A DNA stretch of 34,371 nt from Pseudarthrobacter albicanus (GTDB lineage Bacteria; Actinomycetota; Actinomycetes; Actinomycetales; Micrococcaceae), in NCBI RefSeq assembly GCF_018224015.1, contig NZ_JAGPOT010000071.1, positions 1-34,371 on the forward strand. The letters run 5' to 3'. The first letter of the stretch is position 1. Every line of letters begins with the position of its first letter. The translations under genes and the position numbers were made by a program. Below are positions 18,540-24,438 of the stretch, in pieces. A model generated the notes under the pieces. That model was not told the DNA's origin and made no database searches. It was given only the letters and a program-made list of their open reading frames with translations.

Positions 18540-18580
18540 CCGCGGGTCAACATCAAGCCACCTACCCCATGCACGTCCCA

Positions 18581-18590
18581 TCTAAAGGAG
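18581..18590 (+). promoter_or_regulatory. Strong ribosome-binding site
   Basis: AAAGGAGG seven to eight bases before the ATG at 18597, the best Shine-Dalgarno in the element. It suggests that the terminase-like protein is made in quantity. Confidence 0.7.
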
Positions 18591-18596
18591 GACCCC

Positions 18597-19145
18597 ATGC
18601 AAGCTCAATGTAAGGCCACAGCCCGCAGCGGTGAGCAGTGTTCCAACCCGCCCATCAGTGGCGGATCTGTTTGCCGGATGCATGGAGGCTCCGCACCTGC
18701 CGTGAAGGCCGCAGCGGCCCGCAGGCTGGAGGTAGCGGCCGTAGAAGCGGACGTCCGTGCAGTCATCGCATCCGAAGGTCTGGAGGGCGTCACGGACCCG
18801 CTGGAGGCCTTGGCGAGGTTGGCTACGGAGACCCTTGCCATGAAGTCAGCGCTCGCGGCCAGGGTGAACGCACTGTCGGACATCACAACGACATCGAAGC
18901 TGGGAGTCGAGGCCCTGAAGGTCGAAGTCGCTCTCTACGAACGAGCCATCGACAGGTCTGGGAAATTCCTGGACCTCCTGGCTAAGTCCAACTTTGAGGA
19001 ACGTCGCCTCCAGATCGATGAGCAGACGGCCGGCATGTTTGTGACGGTCATGAAGAACGTCCTGGCTCGGCTGGACCTCTCGCCCGCGCAACAGGCCCTT
19101 GTCGGCACCGTCGTACCCGAGGCCCTGCGAGCGCTCAATGTGTGA
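18597..19145 (+). CDS. HGG zinc-motif protein, terminase small-subunit-like
   Basis: 182 residues. The N-terminus has C5, C15, C26 and H29 in a CKATARSGEQC...CRMHGGSAP pattern found in actinobacterial phage proteins annotated as terminase small subunits or DNA-packaging factors. The rest is predicted helical with a coiled-coil-like stretch (about 75-140). In full prophages this family lies next to the large terminase; none follows here. In satellites an own small subunit can redirect packaging to a helper's large terminase, which is a possible but unproven role. Its last codons overlap the next small gene. Confidence 0.65.
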   Translation: MQAQCKATARSGEQCSNPPISGGSVCRMHGGSAPAVKAAAARRLEVAAVEADVRAVIASEGLEGVTDPLEALARLATETLAMKSALAARVNALSDITTTSKLGVEALKVEVALYERAIDRSGKFLDLLAKSNFEERRLQIDEQTAGMFVTVMKNVLARLDLSPAQQALVGTVVPEALRALNV

Positions 19146-19335
19146 GGCCCTGAGCGTTTCGCACGGCCCCGCAGCAACCCGGAGCGCACACACTCCCACG
19201 GCTAACCGCGAGCGCGTCTCCGGACCCGCCACGGCCCCGGCATCGGCGGCGTATGTCCGTCTGTGCGAGCTTTGCATCCCGGTCATCCAGCGCGGCTGCA
19301 CCAACCACCCCAGCAACCACCCCCAGACCTTCTAG
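19138..19335 (+). CDS. Small hypothetical protein
   Basis: 65 residues, unrecognised. The ATG at 19138 overlaps the last codons of the preceding gene. A CELC pair followed by a later Cys and His in VRLCELCIPVIQRGCTNHP could bind metal. The first half is Ala/Thr/Pro-rich and weakly convincing, so this may be a non-coding overlap. It ends nine bases before the tail-fibre gene, leaving the AGGAG (19334-19338) ribosome site free. Confidence 0.4.
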   Translation: MCEALSVSHGPAATRSAHTPTANRERVSGPATAPASAAYVRLCELCIPVIQRGCTNHPSNHPQTF

Positions 19336-19344
19336 GAGCATCCC

Positions 19345-20247
19345 ATGGTCAACGCAATCCTTGGCACCCAGTACGACCTGACCCAGCAACTCAACGAGAT
19401 CAAAAGGCAGCTCCGGCAGCTCGCTACCCAGCCGGTCCTGCTCCATGCCTCCACCGGGCAGGACGCGGGTACGCCGGGCCTCTCCACCGACATCAACGGA
19501 CTGCATCTCCACAACGCCTCGGGCGTCGAGGTGGCCCGCCTTGAGACGTCCGACGGCGCACTCGTCATGTTCGACTCAACCGGCGCCGAAATCGCCCGGT
19601 ATGGGATCCTCACCCACACGGCGGCCGGGTCCTACGGGGCAGAGGTGCTTGTCGGCGGTACGTGGGTGCAGTTGGGCGCACAGACAACCACTTGGGCCAG
19701 CGTCTCGGGTAAGCCCGCCGCGTTTCCCCCGTCTGCTCACACGCACGTCGGCGCGGACATCACGTCCGGGACTGTACCGCAGGCTGATGGCTCACAGTAC
19801 GGCTGGACTAACACGGTGGCCGGCACCACCCAGTACGCACTGTGGGTGGGCAATGACGGCGGCTTCCACTTCGGGCGCAACGTGTCCTCGATCCGGTACA
19901 AGCAGGACGTCCGGTCCCACTACACAGACCCGGCGAACGTCCTGGCCCTCACCCCTGTCCTGTACGACAAGATCGGCGGCAACAAGGACGAGTATGGACT
20001 TATAGCCGAGCAAGTCGCAGAGCACTGCCCCGAACTGGTCCAGTGGTTCGAAGGCCAGATTGACGGCGTCCGCTATGACCTGCTGGCGGTGCAGCTCCTG
20101 AACGTTGTCAGGGACCAGGAGAGCCGCCTCCGTGTCTTGGAAGGCCGGGCGCCGCTCCCGGCACAAACAGCCACGGCAAACACGCCGGCACCGGGCGCAC
20201 CAGCTCCACAGCCCGCGGCATTGCCCTACACCATCCAGCCCCAGTAA
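19345..20247 (+). CDS. Tail-fibre-like protein with S74 intramolecular chaperone domain
   Basis: 300 residues. The N-terminal part (about 1-110) has a short coiled coil (TQQLNEIKRQLRQLA), then beta-rich repeats of the GVEVARLETSDGALVMFDS type seen in phage minor tail proteins. The C-terminal S74 peptidase/chaperone region (about 175-265) shows SSIRYKQDV with candidate dyad S181/S182 and K186, TPVLYDKIGG, YGLIAEQVAEHCPELV and LLAVQLLNVV ending in a coiled coil. S74 domains fold trimeric fibres and then cut themselves off. A 35-residue Ala/Pro tail follows. No other virion structural gene accompanies it. Confidence 0.8.
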   Translation: MVNAILGTQYDLTQQLNEIKRQLRQLATQPVLLHASTGQDAGTPGLSTDINGLHLHNASGVEVARLETSDGALVMFDSTGAEIARYGILTHTAAGSYGAEVLVGGTWVQLGAQTTTWASVSGKPAAFPPSAHTHVGADITSGTVPQADGSQYGWTNTVAGTTQYALWVGNDGGFHFGRNVSSIRYKQDVRSHYTDPANVLALTPVLYDKIGGNKDEYGLIAEQVAEHCPELVQWFEGQIDGVRYDLLAVQLLNVVRDQESRLRVLEGRAPLPAQTATANTPAPGAPAPQPAALPYTIQPQ

Positions 20248-20260
20248 CAGGAGACCGTCC

Positions 20261-20551
20261 ATGACCAGCAATGAAGATCCAAACCTCAATGACGTAATGC
20301 CCGCCGACGAACAGGAAGCCATATGGAAGGCCGGGATCCTCGGCCACTTCCGGGCGCAGTGGGCCGAGCTGCAGGCGGTCATCGCGCAGTTGAAGGAACA
20401 CCCCGAACTCGTCACCCGCGAGCACGTTATGTTTGTGAAGGAAGCAACCCGCGGGCTGATGGAGTGGCTTCGCGCCAACGGCATCAACGCATGGTTCGAC
20501 GTCACCGAAGCCACGGGCCTGGACGAGGTCAAGGCAGGAGATCGGCTGTGA
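20261..20551 (+). CDS. Small hypothetical protein downstream of the tail-fibre gene
   Basis: 96 residues, acidic and predicted helical (EEQEAIWKAG-like start, then FRAQWAELQAVIAQLKEHPE). ATG at 20261 follows CAGGAGACC. It carries no known motif; position suggests a tail-associated or packaging accessory function, which is a guess. Its stop overlaps the GTG of the next gene (GTGA). Confidence 0.55.
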   Translation: MTSNEDPNLNDVMPADEQEAIWKAGILGHFRAQWAELQAVIAQLKEHPELVTREHVMFVKEATRGLMEWLRANGINAWFDVTEATGLDEVKAGDRL

Positions 20552-20760
20552 ACGACAACGCGACAACGAGGCAGCTAGAACAGATCATGGCCGGGGCCGA
20601 CCCCGCCGACGTCGTGAACAAGCTCCGTGCGGTACTCGACACGCTGCCAGCCGACGAAGCCAGCGCCAAGGATCGGCACCTGAGGGCGACGATTGAATCG
20701 TTCATCGCAGGGTATGACCTCGGATCGCAACACCGCGAGCGCCCGGACTCTACCGCCTGA
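20548..20760 (+). CDS. Small hypothetical protein, last gene of the rightward operon
   Basis: 70 residues starting MNDNATTRQLEQIMAG from a GTG that overlaps the previous stop, so translation is coupled. The protein is helical and polar, with no recognised family. A clear terminator begins 50 bases after the stop. Confidence 0.5.
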   Translation: MNDNATTRQLEQIMAGADPADVVNKLRAVLDTLPADEASAKDRHLRATIESFIAGYDLGSQHRERPDSTA

Positions 20761-20810
20761 GACCTGCGCTTGTGATCCACCCGCAGGCACGTTAGTTTGA
20801 CCCATAAGGG

Positions 20811-20852
20811 AAGCCCCGGCGCCAGCCTTCACATGCGGCGCCGGGGCTTTTC
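20811..20852 (+). terminator. Terminator of the rightward element operon
   Basis: 13-bp perfect stem (20811-20823 with 20837-20849), loop of 13 bases, followed by TTTTCC. It closes the rightward gene set before the second recombinase. Confidence 0.88.
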
Positions 20853-20887
20853 CTGTTCTCTGTTCCAATACAACTACGGTCACCCCT

Positions 20888-20913
20888 ATACATAGTTGGT
20901 CCCAACTATGTAT
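20888..20913. promoter_or_regulatory. 26-bp perfect palindrome before the small serine recombinase
   Basis: Two exact 12-bp arms (20888-20899, 20902-20913) flank the dinucleotide TC. The 12+2+12 layout is that of invertase/resolvase crossover sites (hix, res site I). It ends nine bases before the chosen ATG, so it could also be an autoregulatory operator. Confidence 0.75.
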
Positions 20914-20922
20914 GATCAACTC

Positions 20923-21585
20923 ATGAGCAACGCAGAGAACGGCCTCCGGATGATCGGCTACGTCCGCGTCAGTACCAGCAAGCAAGACCTCGGCCCCGAG
21001 GTGCAGATTGCGGACCTCAAAGCCGAAGCCGAGCGCAAGGGCTGGATCCTCACGATCCGCCGCGAAGAGGCCGCATCAGGCAAGAGCATGGCCAACCGCC
21101 CGGTTCTCGCCCAAGCGCTCGCAGACCTCAAGGCGCGGAAGTTCGACGGCCTCGCGGTGTCGAAGCTGGACCGCCTATCCCGCCGAATGGTCGACTTCGC
21201 CGGCATCCTCGAAACATCCAACCGCCAGCGCTGGGCACTGGTTTGCCTCGATCTTGGCGTGGATACCAGCACCACGACGGGCGCGGCCATGGCACAAGTG
21301 ACCATGACTTTTGCGGAGATGGAGCGGAAGCGTATCGGTGAACGTGTCGCCGGTTGGCACCGTGAAAAGCAGGCGAAAGGCGAGCGCACCGGGGGGAAGT
21401 CCAAGCTGCCGACCGCCACCGTAGAGCTCGTACTTAGCCATCGGGCCGCCGGGACGTCCATGGCAGGTATCGCGGATGTCCTGAACGCTGAGAGCGTCCC
21501 CACGGCAAAGGGCGGCGCGTGGCACGCCTCGACCATTCGTCAGGTACTGGGCAGCACCAAGGCCCAGGAGCTCATGTCGGCATAG
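20923..21585 (+). CDS. Small serine recombinase (resolvase/invertase family)
   Basis: 220 residues. Catalytic domain: MIGYVRVSTSKQDLG with nucleophile S17, then DGLAVSKLDRLSRRMVDF and AQVTMTFAEMERKRIGERV with the E-helix. The C-terminal helix-turn-helix is AGTSMAGIADVLNAESVPTA followed by KGGAWHASTIRQVL. ATG 20923 is chosen because the earlier TTG/ATG starts lie within the palindrome; ATG 20950 (MIGYV) is also possible. It is transcribed separately from the genes before it. The target site is unknown; it could resolve multimers of the circular element or invert a segment. Confidence 0.88.
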   Translation: MSNAENGLRMIGYVRVSTSKQDLGPEVQIADLKAEAERKGWILTIRREEAASGKSMANRPVLAQALADLKARKFDGLAVSKLDRLSRRMVDFAGILETSNRQRWALVCLDLGVDTSTTTGAAMAQVTMTFAEMERKRIGERVAGWHREKQAKGERTGGKSKLPTATVELVLSHRAAGTSMAGIADVLNAESVPTAKGGAWHASTIRQVLGSTKAQELMSA

Positions 21586-21603
21586 CCCGTTCCATGGGGG
21601 TCG

Positions 21604-21665
21604 GTAGTAGCGACGCCCTTTCAGTGGCCACGGCGAAAGGGGGCGCAGATCCTGCACGCCCTCAC
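21604..21665 (+). pseudogene. Possible degenerate copy of the recombinase C-terminus
   Basis: Read in one frame this gives DALSVATAKGGADPARPHGE, against AESVPTAKGGAWHASTIRQ in the gene just upstream, and the DNA shares CCACGGC(A/G)AAGGG. A 7-bp hairpin (21616-21622 with 21635-21641) overlaps it. Similarity is short, so this is tentative. Confidence 0.35.
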
Positions 21666-22003
21666 GGCGAGGTGCGCATAGCATCCGTACTGCGGATGGA
21701 AACTCGGACGACATTGGCGCGGGACAGGTTCCGTTCTTCCTTCGCTGCGTCGAGCGCCGCGTCGAACTCTGAGTCGGTCACGTCGTCGGTCACCGAATAG
21801 GTTTTATTCCCGTCATCCCCGCTGGTAAAAAAACTCGATGCCGAGGGCAGCGATTTCGGATCTAGAACTTCTTGGTCGCCGCGCTTCCTGGCTTCACGAT
21901 TGGTTGCGGCAATGTGGGCCGCAGTCGACCTGCTTGCGATGGTCCCGATTTCCTGCCCTTCGCGGATGGCAACCCCGAGGGAGCGTTCGGCGCGGCGGAC
22001 CAT
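21662..22003 (-). CDS. Conserved hypothetical protein (NLSRANVVR motif)
   Basis: 113 residues from an ATG at 22003. The N-terminal MVRRAERSLGVAIREGQEIG and the C-terminal SEFDAALDAAKEERNLSRAN followed by VVRVS resemble small proteins frequent in actinobacterial plasmids and prophages; function unknown. It runs leftward, convergent with the small recombinase. A perfect 23-bp palindrome ends on its first base, leaving no room for a ribosome site, so the mRNA may be leaderless or the start may lie upstream at 22093. Confidence 0.65.
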   Translation of the reverse strand: MVRRAERSLGVAIREGQEIGTIASRSTAAHIAATNREARKRGDQEVLDPKSLPSASSFFTSGDDGNKTYSVTDDVTDSEFDAALDAAKEERNLSRANVVRVSIRSTDAMRTSP

Positions 22004-22025
22004 TCCATCACTACTAGTGATGGAA
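22003..22025. promoter_or_regulatory. 23-bp perfect palindrome at the start of the leftward gene
   Basis: TTCCATCACTA and its exact reverse complement flank a single C at 22014. It abuts the minus-strand start codon and is a strong operator candidate. Confidence 0.65.
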
Positions 22026-22430
22026 CCCTGCCCTGATCGGAAAATGAGGGCAGGGACACAGGGCGATGGGGTAGGCCCGACCGAGGGCATCGGGGATGCG
22101 GATAGTATCCGTACCCGCAAGGGGGGTACGCAGGGTGGACGCCCTTTCAGGCGCCGAGTCGTACATCCCAGGCTCGGTGACGCATGTCATCGACTGGGTG
22201 CCGCCAAAGGGTCTCAACTTCCCTTAGGCCCTTTTCGTCGGCATCCGAGTCTGGCTCACCCCCTCGACCCCCGGACCGCCGCCAAGCGTGTGCAGTGACC
22301 GCACCCCCCTATGCCCTCAGCTGGGCTTAGGCCATAGAGGATAGGGGTACTCGCTGAGTGCGTACCCCCCTCACACCAAAGAGCCCTGCCCCGTGATTGC
22401 TGGTCACGGTTGCAGGGCTCTTTCGTTGGG
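22026..22430. other. Non-coding, inverted-repeat-rich region; possible origin or RNA
   Basis: No convincing gene in about 500 bases (22004-22529). Perfect inverted repeats by position: 22026-22034/22047-22055 (9 bp), 22099-22104/22106-22111 (6 bp), 22111-22116/22124-22129 (6 bp), 22344-22350/22362-22368 (7 bp) and the terminator at 22378. Runs of five to six G or C recur next to GTAC. Such a cluster in an element with its own initiator and helicase could be a replication origin or a structured RNA. No classical iterons are seen. Confidence 0.45.
22378..22423. terminator. Bidirectional terminator
   Basis: 12-bp perfect outer stem (22378-22389 with 22412-22423), beginning AAAGAGCCC and ending GGGCTCTTT, with an inner CCGTGA/TCACGG pair. 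A/T runs on both sides allow termination in either direction. It separates the lipoprotein gene from the repeat-rich region. Confidence 0.8.
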
Positions 22431-22484
22431 CCTACGGTCTAGTGCCAGCGCATGAGGTTACTGTGCGCCGTCACAGTGTTGGGG

Positions 22485-22668
22485 TAGGCCGCCATCCACC
22501 AGATCGCCTCTAAGCGCCAAGGATGCGCGTCACTGGCTGGGATCGCCCAGAGCCTCAATGACGGCGCTGTGCCGAGTGCTACGGGCGGGAAGCGGTACGC
22601 CTCTACGGTGCGCCAGGTGCTTGGGGGTGCGCAGGCCGCGCAGATTGGACGTGGCGCGGGCCGCGGCC
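22485..22668 (+). pseudogene. Remnant of a serine recombinase C-terminus
   Basis: In one frame the plus strand encodes SLAGIAQSLNDGAVPSATGG followed by KRYASTVRQVLGGAQAAQ. This is the helix-turn-helix end of a serine recombinase, aligning with MAGIADVLNAESVPTAKGG and ASTIRQVLGSTKAQE of the intact gene at 20923. A stop (TAG near 22483) precedes it and there is no catalytic domain, so it is a fragment. It overlaps the 3' end of the leftward lipoprotein gene. Confidence 0.7.
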
Positions 22669-23021
22669 CTCGCGTTGAGTTCCGACTCCGTGCCTTTGAT
22701 GTGGAGGACGACAGTTTTGTCGCGTGCAACAGATCCGCCCTGGGCAACGTCAGCACTTTCGATTATGGCGTCGGGTACGGGAAGGACCCTGAATCGGGCG
22801 CCATCCGACCCCACGGCCTCGTAAGCAATACCATTGGCCGTCAGCAGGTCTTTGGCGTCCTTGAACGGCTTGCCTTCGATGGCCGGCATCACGCTCGGCT
22901 TTAGTGAGGGAGTCGCTGACGCGGTGGGTGAAGGGCCGGACGGCTGCCCACTCCCGCCGCCGCATCCGGTTAGTGCCAGCAGTAGGCCGAGCGCTGCTAT
23001 CGCTGCAATTCTTGTCCCCAT
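22530..23021 (-). CDS. PASTA-domain lipoprotein
   Basis: 163 residues. A lipoprotein signal peptide ends in the lipobox LTGC (C20). A Ser/Pro/Thr-rich spacer follows, then a PASTA-type domain (about 45-110): MPAIEGKPFKDAKDLLTANG, then VVLHIKG. It would be anchored on the outer face of the membrane. The final 50 residues (from ATSNLRGLRTPK on) are antisense to the recombinase remnant and are probably read-through after a rearrangement; the native end is likely near the ARAAARA stretch. Surface lipoproteins of prophages can block entry of related phages, a possible role here. Confidence 0.75.
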   Translation of the reverse strand: MGTRIAAIAALGLLLALTGCGGGSGQPSGPSPTASATPSLKPSVMPAIEGKPFKDAKDLLTANGIAYEAVGSDGARFRVLPVPDAIIESADVAQGGSVARDKTVVLHIKGTESELNARAAARATSNLRGLRTPKHLAHRRGVPLPARSTRHSAVIEALGDPSQ

Positions 23022-23222
23022 GTCCCCAAGTCCCCTTTTGTTGCGTGCGAATCGGCGCCCGGCCCTCAACGCCGGATCCTGTGGTGATCGTAAGCCGAAG
23101 GACGGGCTTTCCTGAGTATGTCCATCGAATTGTGACGCTGTTGCGGTGGGCAGCAGTGCCTTTTGCGTGTTCCAAGTACTCATTCCCCACATTTCAAACA
23201 TCAGCGCGGGAGCGGGACTCCG

Positions 23223-23834
23223 TTACTGCTTGCGCTCTGCAATGGCCCCCAACAGCTTGGTCCCGGCCTCTACGATGGCTGCCGCAAACTTGGAAGTGGC
23301 CTCGATGGATCCGCGGAGATCGAGTACGTCCCCTTCGGCGTCAAGGACGGCGCCAAGGTCTTTGAACAGCTCAAGGGGAATCTGAACATGGACGCCCTCG
23401 CCGGCAGGGCCCTGAGTCCGGCCGACAGTCATCAGCGGCCCGACCGTCTCATCATCGGAAGTCAGCCACTGACTCTCGAAGTCATGCGTCCCGGAAGGAT
23501 CATGCTCCGAGACCGGCACGACACACCCGCTGACGGGGCACGTCTCGGCGGCGGCGTGGATCAATGCATCCAGACGGGCCAGGACGCCCCGAGCCTCGCG
23601 ACAGTTCGAATCCGGGTAGACGTCGCTGTTGATGTAGCGCTTCAGATCCCCCTCGGGCGTCCACGTGGCGGACGCTACCGGGCTGCCCTCCGGATCGACG
23701 ATGGTGGGGCCGACCCACCCGTCGAATCTGTCCGTGAAGTCGTCGGCTGTGGCGGGCTCAAACCCGGCAGGAGGCGTCAGAGCGGGCTTGCTGTGGCTCT
23801 TTTTGGGGCGCGGCCGAACTGCTGTAGTGCTCAT
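23223..23834 (-). CDS. Hypothetical element protein
   Basis: 203 residues, acidic, with a basic N-terminus (RPRPKKSHSK). No known family recognised. A cluster TCPVSGCVVPVSEHDPSGTH (about residues 94-113) offers two Cys and two His as possible metal ligands. The C-terminal helical part reads VQIPLELFKDLGAVLDAEGD. ATG at 23834 has AAAGGT just upstream on the minus strand. It lies between the lipoprotein gene and the small right-end gene, all leftward. Confidence 0.6.
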   Translation of the reverse strand: MSTTAVRPRPKKSHSKPALTPPAGFEPATADDFTDRFDGWVGPTIVDPEGSPVASATWTPEGDLKRYINSDVYPDSNCREARGVLARLDALIHAAAETCPVSGCVVPVSEHDPSGTHDFESQWLTSDDETVGPLMTVGRTQGPAGEGVHVQIPLELFKDLGAVLDAEGDVLDLRGSIEATSKFAAAIVEAGTKLLGAIAERKQ

Positions 23835-23970
23835 GGTGAAACCTTTTCTCTAGTTGTGGTGGCTGGTGCTGCTGTGGCTGCATCCCCAGCGGACGCAGCG
23901 AGGTTATGGGCGTGGATCGGTGGAACTCGGAACAGCTGCTATTTCTTCCGGGTGCCATTGCTCACATTGG

Positions 23971-24171
23971 TCAGCGGGCGGGCCCCGCGGGCAGCACGAC
24001 GGTAACCGAGTCCGGGTGCCACTGCTGACGTGAACCATCGGGCAGGGTTACCCAGATACCGCGTGTGGTGACCCGCCAGACTTTCCCGGTCGGCCCGTCA
24101 ACGTTGCTGAACATGCCGGTGAACTGCACATGCTTGCCGGCGAACTTCGCTTTGAGCTCCTGTAGGTCCAT
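23971..24171 (-). CDS. Small hypothetical protein at the right end
   Basis: 66 residues, MDLQELKAKFAGKHVQFTGM at the start, then WRVTTRGIWVTLPDGSRQQW. The alternating hydrophobic pattern suggests a small SH3-like barrel; function unknown. ATG at 24171 is preceded by GGAAGGCGAT. Its promoter must lie in the 65 bases to the right junction, within attR/attP sequence, so its expression may change on excision. Confidence 0.6.
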   Translation of the reverse strand: MDLQELKAKFAGKHVQFTGMFSNVDGPTGKVWRVTTRGIWVTLPDGSRQQWHPDSVTVVLPAGPAR

Positions 24172-24189
24172 ATCGCCTTCCCTCCCCGT

Positions 24190-24237
24190 AGAGGATGAAC
24201 CGCTGCCAGACATCTGTTGTTTGGCTATCCTCTGTCT
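24190..24237. other. attR, element side (attP left arm) with crossover CT at 24236-24237
   Basis: Right junction. The CT at 24236-24237 is followed directly by the comM 3' end. The element side has ACATCTG (24210-24216) and ATCC (24227-24230), which mirror CAGATGT (13910-13916) and GGAT (13896-13899) of the left end about the same centre. A 7-bp inverted repeat AGAGGAT/ATCCTCT (24190-24196, 24227-24233) is also present. Confidence 0.8.
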
Positions 24238-24337
24238 CGCCTGGACCCTGGCCGACCTGTCCCGCCGGGACACTCCGCACGCGGACGACATCGGGCAGGC
24301 GCTCAGCCTCCGGCAGGCCGCCGTGGCCGCCGCATGA
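24238..24337 (+). pseudogene. comM: 3' end of comM, cut off by the element
   Basis: Encodes LAWTLADLSRRDTPHADDIG, then QALSLRQAAVAAA and stop. This is the missing last helix of ComM: joined at 13890 it gives YDRVLRLAWTLADL in frame and a 516-residue protein. Its TGA overlaps an in-frame ATG of dprA at 24334 (ATGA), showing that comM and dprA were a coupled operon before insertion. Confidence 0.92.
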
Positions 24338-24438
24338 ACTCCGACGCCGGACGCCCGGCAGACCACCAGCAGCCCCGTACCGGCGGCTCCGCCGGAACAA
24401 CCACCATTCGAACGATCAGCCACGCGGAAGGACACACC

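Larger units (their letters stand above)
13891..24237. mobile_element. 10.35-kb integrative element in comM (phage satellite or reduced prophage)
   Basis: Bounded by the split comM gene. Going right: large serine integrase, zinc-binding hypothetical, three-gene overlapping replication start, DnaB-like ATPase, terminase-small-subunit-like protein, S74 tail-fibre protein, small unknowns, terminator, second serine recombinase. Going left from the right end: four genes including a PASTA lipoprotein. Between the two arms is a non-coding region rich in inverted repeats. No recognised capsid, portal, large terminase, tape-measure or lysin gene. By eye its GC content is lower than that of the flanking genes. 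The known parallels are P4/PICI-like satellites, which also carry integrase, replication and packaging-redirecting genes but no full virion set; identity as a satellite is inference. Confidence 0.85.

Noticed and set aside
22014..22217. 67-codon minus-strand frame in the repeat-rich region
   Set aside because: Composition looks random, covers several inverted repeats and has no ribosome site.
23163..24005. 280-codon plus-strand frame in the right part of the element
   Set aside because: Opposite the 203- and 66-residue leftward genes, which have ribosome sites; the plus frame has no motif.
13891..24237. CRISPR array or tRNA gene in the element
   Set aside because: No regularly spaced identical repeats and no cloverleaf-like sequence were found; the tandem repeats seen elsewhere have no spacers.
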